From positions 1 to 7,391 of the forward strand of contig JAGGUU010000146.1 of NCBI GenBank assembly GCA_021158305.1: DNA of 7,391 nucleotides, written 5' to 3'. The translations under genes were made by a program, and so were the position numbers. The notes beneath the pieces were generated by a model. The model was given only the letters and a program-made list of their open reading frames with translations. It had not been told where the DNA came from and searched no databases. Position 1 is the first letter of the stretch. Each line of letters begins with the position of its first letter. Origin of the DNA: Candidatus Bathyarchaeota archaeon (GTDB lineage: Archaea > Thermoproteota > Bathyarchaeia > Bathyarchaeales > DTEX01). Below, piece after piece: positions 4,420 to 7,391 of the stretch.

Positions 4420-6102
4420 TTATGAAAGTTTAGATTTTCTCAGAAATTGTTGTTCATATATCTGCCTCACTCTTTGAATCGTGTCCGCCTCTTCAGGGCC
4501 CTTATCATCCCTGATCCTAGTGATACGAGCGAAACGAAGAGCCATTCCACTCTTATATTTGGGACTCTTCTGTATCTCATTGTACGCTACTTCAACGACT
4601 ATTTGCGGTTTAACTATTACAATGTGTCCCCTCTCCTCTACAGCGATCTGCTTAAGCCTTTCAGTCATCTCCTCTATTTCACGGTCAGTCAGGCCCTTAA
4701 ACGTCTTCCCAATTGTTAAGAACTCACCTGTCTCTTCATCCCTAGCCGCCAGATAATAATCTGAAAGCCATTCATGCCTCCTTCCAGTTCCATACTCAGC
4801 TGCGACGATCACTAAGTCGAGGGGCTCCAAGGTCTTCTTAACTTTTAGCCAATGTTTTCCACGTATGCCGGGAATGTATGGACTATTCAGTCTCTTGGCC
4901 ATTAATCCCTCATGTCCCTCATTTATCGCCTCTTCAAGAAAATGTTCAGCTTCCTTCGAGTTGCTGGTGATCAGCTGTTTCGTTAGGAATACACCGCTTA
5001 CTGCTTCCTCTAGTCTTCTTCTCCTCTCGACATAAGGGAGGCTTATTAGGCTTTTTCCATTCATATAGATTATGTCGAATAGATAAAGCTCAACAGGTAT
5101 CTCCTCAATCATCCTTTCTATACTGTATACTCTGCGGAAACGGCGCATCAAATGCTGAAACGGAAGAGGATTTCCATTCTTCCCAATGGCTATGACTTCT
5201 CCCTCAAGTATGGCTTCGTCAAGTTTGACTCTTTGCCTAATGATCTCTACGATATCCGGCAGGCTCTTGGTGACGTCAGTAAGTCTACGACTGAAGATCC
5301 TCACTTTTCCTCCAGATTTATGAATCTGTATTCGCGCTCCATCAAGCTTATATTCGAACGCCGTCTTTCCCCCATGTTCCTTTAATGCTTCCTCAGGATC
5401 CTCAGCCATTTGAGCAAGCATAGGCTTAACTGGTCTGAAAATTTTGAATTTTAATTTCAGCAAACCATCCGGCCCCTCCTTTGCACATAAAGCCGCCGTC
5501 TCCGCGACATCTCCAGTAAGCATTGAAGCCACTTGAATTTTTTTGAGAGGAATAGAGAATGCTTTTGAGACTGCTGCCTCCATTAATCCCTCTTGTAGTC
5601 CTGTTCTCATCTCACCTACCATTATCTTTATGAGATACTTAACTTCTATAGGAAGAGCTCTTCCCAGAAGAGATTCGATTAGCCTCTCTTTTCGCTCCCT
5701 TGATCCATGTCCAGAGGCTTCGGCTACAGCCTCTAGAACATTTCTAACCTCAAGAATCGACAAAGGTTTCTCAAATAGCGTCGTCTGCCGTTGCATCTTG
5801 CGATTCTCAAATATTATCTTTGCCGCTGCTCCTAAATCTCCAGTATTTCTGAAGGCCGCTGAAAGATCACTCCAGTTTGTGCCGGTTAAACGCTGGATCA
5901 CTCTGCTAAGCGTCGCCCAGCTAACATCCAATTTTCTTGGGTCCCATTTAGGAAAGGGACGACCAAGCATCATTGAAATCGCTGGTTCAATCTCTTCTTT
6001 ATCAAGTCTTCTGAGGAAATCAGCAACCATGCTGATCATAAGATTACGTTTCGTAGTGGCTTCAAGACGCTCGCAGAGATACGCTAAATCCCTGAATCGC
6101 AT
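4420..6102 (-). CDS. lig: ATP-dependent DNA ligase, archaeal type
   Basis: The enzyme seals nicks in duplex DNA in replication and repair, with AMP carried on a lysine. At 560 residues it matches the archaeal three-domain ligases. An N-terminal DNA-binding domain occupies about 1-215. The adenylation domain contains motif I KLDG at 252-255 (nucleophile K252), motif III EGE at 300-302, motif IIIa LYLFDIIYMNG at 339-349, motif IV EGLMAK at 398-403 and motif V WLKVKK at 418-423. The OB domain ends with motif VI, RFARITRIRDDK, at 523-534. QTTLF at 106-110 aligns with the QKSFF PCNA-contact motif of the Pyrococcus furiosus enzyme, so sliding-clamp binding is plausible. All catalytic motifs are intact. 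The ATG at 6102 gives the usual N-terminus (MRFRDLAYLCERLEAT). A TATA-like box lies 26 bases upstream. The zinc-ribbon gene is 79 bases upstream on the same strand. Confidence 0.97.
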   Translation of the reverse strand: MRFRDLAYLCERLEATTKRNLMISMVADFLRRLDKEEIEPAISMMLGRPFPKWDPRKLDVSWATLSRVIQRLTGTNWSDLSAAFRNTGDLGAAAKIIFENRKMQRQTTLFEKPLSILEVRNVLEAVAEASGHGSRERKERLIESLLGRALPIEVKYLIKIMVGEMRTGLQEGLMEAAVSKAFSIPLKKIQVASMLTGDVAETAALCAKEGPDGLLKLKFKIFRPVKPMLAQMAEDPEEALKEHGGKTAFEYKLDGARIQIHKSGGKVRIFSRRLTDVTKSLPDIVEIIRQRVKLDEAILEGEVIAIGKNGNPLPFQHLMRRFRRVYSIERMIEEIPVELYLFDIIYMNGKSLISLPYVERRRRLEEAVSGVFLTKQLITSNSKEAEHFLEEAINEGHEGLMAKRLNSPYIPGIRGKHWLKVKKTLEPLDLVIVAAEYGTGRRHEWLSDYYLAARDEETGEFLTIGKTFKGLTDREIEEMTERLKQIAVEERGHIVIVKPQIVVEVAYNEIQKSPKYKSGMALRFARITRIRDDKGPEEADTIQRVRQIYEQQFLRKSKLS

Positions 6103-6123
6103 TAGTTTGCTCTTCTCCGTTAT

Positions 6124-6133
6124 GTTATAGAAA
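6124..6133 (-). promoter_or_regulatory. Candidate lig promoter (TATA box)
   Basis: TTTCTATAAC on the minus strand is centred about 26 bases before the lig ATG, consistent with a leaderless or near-leaderless transcript. A GGAG at 6119-6116 lies 13 bases before the ATG, which is long for a ribosome binding site. This box is the main reason to treat lig as separately transcribed from the zinc-ribbon gene. Confidence 0.4.
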
Positions 6134-6181
6134 GATATTCAGGAGACTCGATGAAGCTAAAACATTCATGCCTTGTAGAGG

Positions 6182-7063
6182 CTACTCCCATATCTTAGCG
6201 ATTTCGGATTGTATTTCACGTTTTCTTCTCTCATATTCCTCTATCGAGAGTTCACTTAACTTATATCTTGTTTGGAGGGTCTCAAGTTCCTCTCGCAGCT
6301 TCTTCTCTTTCTCCTTTCGATCTCTTATTAGAGAGTCTAAAAGCCCAATCATTTTTTCAACGTCGGAAATTACAAATTTAAGTGTTTCCTGTGCTACTTT
6401 ACCTTCCTCACCCATCTTTTCCAGCGCTGATTTGGCCTTCCTAAGCTTTCTTTCTAACTCGTATATTTCTCCGGGCTTCTTATCTCCCAGAATGTTTTCC
6501 AGAGCTTTTATATCAGCATTAAGTGAATTCAAAGTCTCATTTAAGCCGCGTTCCTCTATCCTGAGCTTCTCAGCTTGTCTACTATAGGTAGCCGGGTCTA
6601 TCTCTCCAATCTTAGTTCTAACCTCAAGCTCTTCAAGCTGCATCTTAATATTACTTAGAGCATTCCGCTTCTCTTCAAGAGAACTTTTCAGCTCATCAAT
6701 CTTGGCAGCACGGGCTTTCAAGTATTCATTAAGCTTCTCGCTATACTCTTTGTAAAGTTTCAGAAAAACCTTTTCAGAGACCTCGCCAGACTGAAAGAAA
6801 TCCAATAAAGAACTTTTTCTTTCATAGAGAACCGTGATTCCAGACATCAACTGTTCAATCTCACTTTTTGCACCTGGAAAGAAGGGTCGCCTAACCCTTA
6901 TAGTTGAAGGAGGAGCAGGCTTAGATGAGGGAAATGAGACTTCACGTGCACCCGTTGGAGGAGCTTGAGGAAGCTTGGTTCCGCAGTATATGCAATACCT
7001 CATTGCTGGAACCATTTTTCCACAGTTCGGACACCGTATACGTCGTTCCTCAAGAGTTGACAA
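6182..7063 (-). CDS. Zinc-ribbon coiled-coil protein of unknown function
   Basis: I do not recognise this 293-residue protein as a named family. It opens with a zinc ribbon (CPNC at 11-14, CIYC at 24-27), followed by a proline- and serine-rich linker (about 32-60) and then an almost continuous charged, heptad-like coiled coil from about 66 to the C-terminus. No signal peptide, membrane segment or enzymatic motif is visible. Three stretches share the pattern hydrophobic-x-S/G-x-V/I/L-S/D-x-x-x-F/Y followed by charged helix: QSGEVSEKVF (91-100), KIGEIDPATY (151-160) and KLSELSIEEY (268-277). They resemble the short SHOCT motif. The start is TTG at 7063, preceded by GGAGATGGT (7075-7067) and a TATA box. 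A cytosolic scaffold or nucleic-acid/partner-binding role is a guess from architecture; lig is next downstream. Confidence 0.8.
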   Translation of the reverse strand: MSTLEERRIRCPNCGKMVPAMRYCIYCGTKLPQAPPTGAREVSFPSSKPAPPSTIRVRRPFFPGAKSEIEQLMSGITVLYERKSSLLDFFQSGEVSEKVFLKLYKEYSEKLNEYLKARAAKIDELKSSLEEKRNALSNIKMQLEELEVRTKIGEIDPATYSRQAEKLRIEERGLNETLNSLNADIKALENILGDKKPGEIYELERKLRKAKSALEKMGEEGKVAQETLKFVISDVEKMIGLLDSLIRDRKEKEKKLREELETLQTRYKLSELSIEEYERRKREIQSEIAKIWE

Positions 7064-7066
7064 TAA

Positions 7067-7075
7067 ACCATCTCC
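7067..7075 (-). promoter_or_regulatory. Strong ribosome binding site for the TTG start
   Basis: GGAGATGGT on the minus strand matches GGAGGTGAT at seven of nine positions. Its GGAG core is 8 bases before TTG 7063. The ATG inside it (7071-7069) opens a different frame and is not the start of the zinc-ribbon protein. Confidence 0.55.
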
Positions 7076-7100
7076 TAGAAAGGATTAGAATTCACGCACA

Positions 7101-7109
7101 TTATTTATA
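7101..7109 (-). promoter_or_regulatory. TATA box of the zinc-ribbon gene
   Basis: TATAAATAA on the minus strand is preceded by a purine-rich AAAG-containing stretch resembling a BRE. Its centre (7105) predicts transcription start near 7078, just before the GGAGATGGT ribosome binding site, giving a leader of about 15 bases. The spacing is coherent throughout. Confidence 0.6.
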
Positions 7110-7157
7110 CTTTAATCCATTAAAATCTTTATCTCTTCCTTGCCCTACGATAAGTTA

Positions 7158-7214
7158 AGCCAAAGACTGAAAACATACTCTTTATATAAAAAATTTTAGC
7201 TTTTTCTTTTGGCT
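7158..7214. repeat. Inverted repeat flanking the Taw1 TATA box
   Basis: AGCCAAA (7158-7164) and TTTGGCT (7208-7214) form a perfect 7-base inverted repeat with a 43-base spacer. Its midpoint (7186) coincides with the middle of the palindromic TATA box TTTATATAAA. The right arm lies at the predicted transcription start. Paired operator half-sites are possible; chance is not excluded. Confidence 0.25.
7181..7190 (+). promoter_or_regulatory. Taw1 TATA box (perfect palindrome)
   Basis: TTTATATAAA is a strong archaeal TATA sequence and is its own reverse complement. Transcription would start near 7212, giving a leader of about 26 bases with AGAGG (7223-7227) 10 bases before the GTG start. The 174-base gap between the divergent zinc-ribbon and Taw1 genes also holds the zinc-ribbon TATA box and ribosome binding site; I see no RNA gene or coding frame in it. 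Confidence 0.6.
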
Positions 7215-7237
7215 AGAGTCTCAGAGGCTAATTAACC

Positions 7238-7391
7238 GTGAATGAGAAGAGAAACGCTGGCTCGTCATTAGAGTTTCAGGAGATCCTTTATCGTCAAGGC
7301 TACCGGATAGTGGGAAATCATCGTCACAGCGCTGTTAAGATCTGTCAGTGGACTAAGGAGAGTCTACGGAATAATCGGGTTTGCTACAAGG
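7238..7391 (+). CDS. taw1: Taw1-type 4-demethylwyosine synthase, N-terminus only (partial)
   Basis: The first 51 residues are present and the rest lies beyond the right edge. Taw1 is a radical-SAM enzyme that condenses pyruvate-derived carbons onto N1-methylguanosine at position 37 of tRNA-Phe to build the tricyclic wyosine base. The identification rests on the conserved N-terminal block ILYRQGYRIVGN, then HSAVKICQWTKESL and VCYK, which corresponds to the RYQIDG-HTAVKLCGW...NCYK region of Methanocaldococcus Taw1. The radical-SAM cysteines would come later. GTG at 7238 is the start because an in-frame TAA lies at 7229-7231; the nearby ATG at 7242 is in another frame and stops after nine codons. 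Two extra residues (HR or RH) appear between GN and HSAVK compared with the homologues I recall. The gene diverges from the zinc-ribbon gene. Confidence 0.85.
   Translation, partial: MNEKRNAGSSLEFQEILYRQGYRIVGNHRHSAVKICQWTKESLRNNRVCYK

Noticed and set aside
5543..6130. A 195-codon plus-strand open frame opposite lig.
   Set aside because: It is wholly antisense to conserved ligase coding sequence, has serine- and arginine-rich composition typical of shadow frames, and no recognisable domain.
6170..6182. GCCT/AGGC 4-base hairpin at the end of the zinc-ribbon gene.
   Set aside because: The stem is too short and no strong T tract follows, so it was not called as a terminator.
6168..6587. A 139-codon plus-strand frame opposite the zinc-ribbon gene.
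   Set aside because: The serine/phenylalanine-rich translation is what the reverse of a Glu/Lys-rich coiled coil produces.
1..7391. A mobile element, defence system, CRISPR array or tRNA.
   Set aside because: I found no transposase, integrase, terminal repeats, spaced direct repeats, tRNA-like T-loop sequence or defence motif on either strand.

Overview
The window is archaeal chromosome. The strongest markers are an ATP-dependent archaeal DNA ligase, the start of a Taw1-type wyosine-tRNA enzyme (wyosine is known only from archaea and eukaryotes), an aspartate transcarbamoylase with a PyrI-type regulatory subunit, AT-rich TATA-like boxes about 25-30 bases upstream of several starts, and GGAGGTGAT-like ribosome binding sites next to possibly leaderless genes. 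The moderate base composition and short intergenic gaps would suit a Thermoproteota/TACK archaeon such as a Bathyarchaeia relative, but this placement is a guess.

Layout, left to right. At the left edge is the N-terminus of a THEP1-type P-loop NTPase (minus strand, cut by the window). It lies 30 bases downstream of pyrI (minus), the regulatory chain of aspartate transcarbamoylase. pyrI diverges from pyrB (plus), the catalytic chain, across a gap of about 130 bases that holds both candidate promoters and a small inverted repeat. pyrB converges with a minus-strand block made, in transcription order from the right, of a zinc-ribbon/coiled-coil protein, ATP-dependent DNA ligase (lig), orotate phosphoribosyltransferase (pyrE), a duplicated MgtE/SLC41-type cation transporter and a Nudix hydrolase. 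The gaps in this block are 57 to 176 bases and most carry their own TATA-like box, so it looks like a run of separately promoted genes rather than one tight operon. At the right edge, diverging from the zinc-ribbon gene, is the N-terminus of Taw1 (plus strand, cut by the window).

The genes form a loose nucleotide and nucleic-acid neighbourhood. PyrB and PyrI make carbamoyl aspartate, the first committed pyrimidine intermediate. PyrE converts orotate to OMP later in the same pathway. The Nudix and THEP1 proteins are probably nucleotide- or diphosphate-hydrolysing enzymes. Ligase seals DNA nicks, and the MgtE-like protein probably supplies Mg2+. Taw1 modifies tRNA-Phe.

I see no CRISPR array, insertion sequence, integrase, toxin-antitoxin pair, defence system, tRNA or rRNA. 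The window is mostly ordinary housekeeping. The least explained item is the zinc-ribbon/coiled-coil protein with three internal short repeats. The next most interesting are the split, divergent pyrI/pyrB arrangement and several small symmetric elements upstream of genes.
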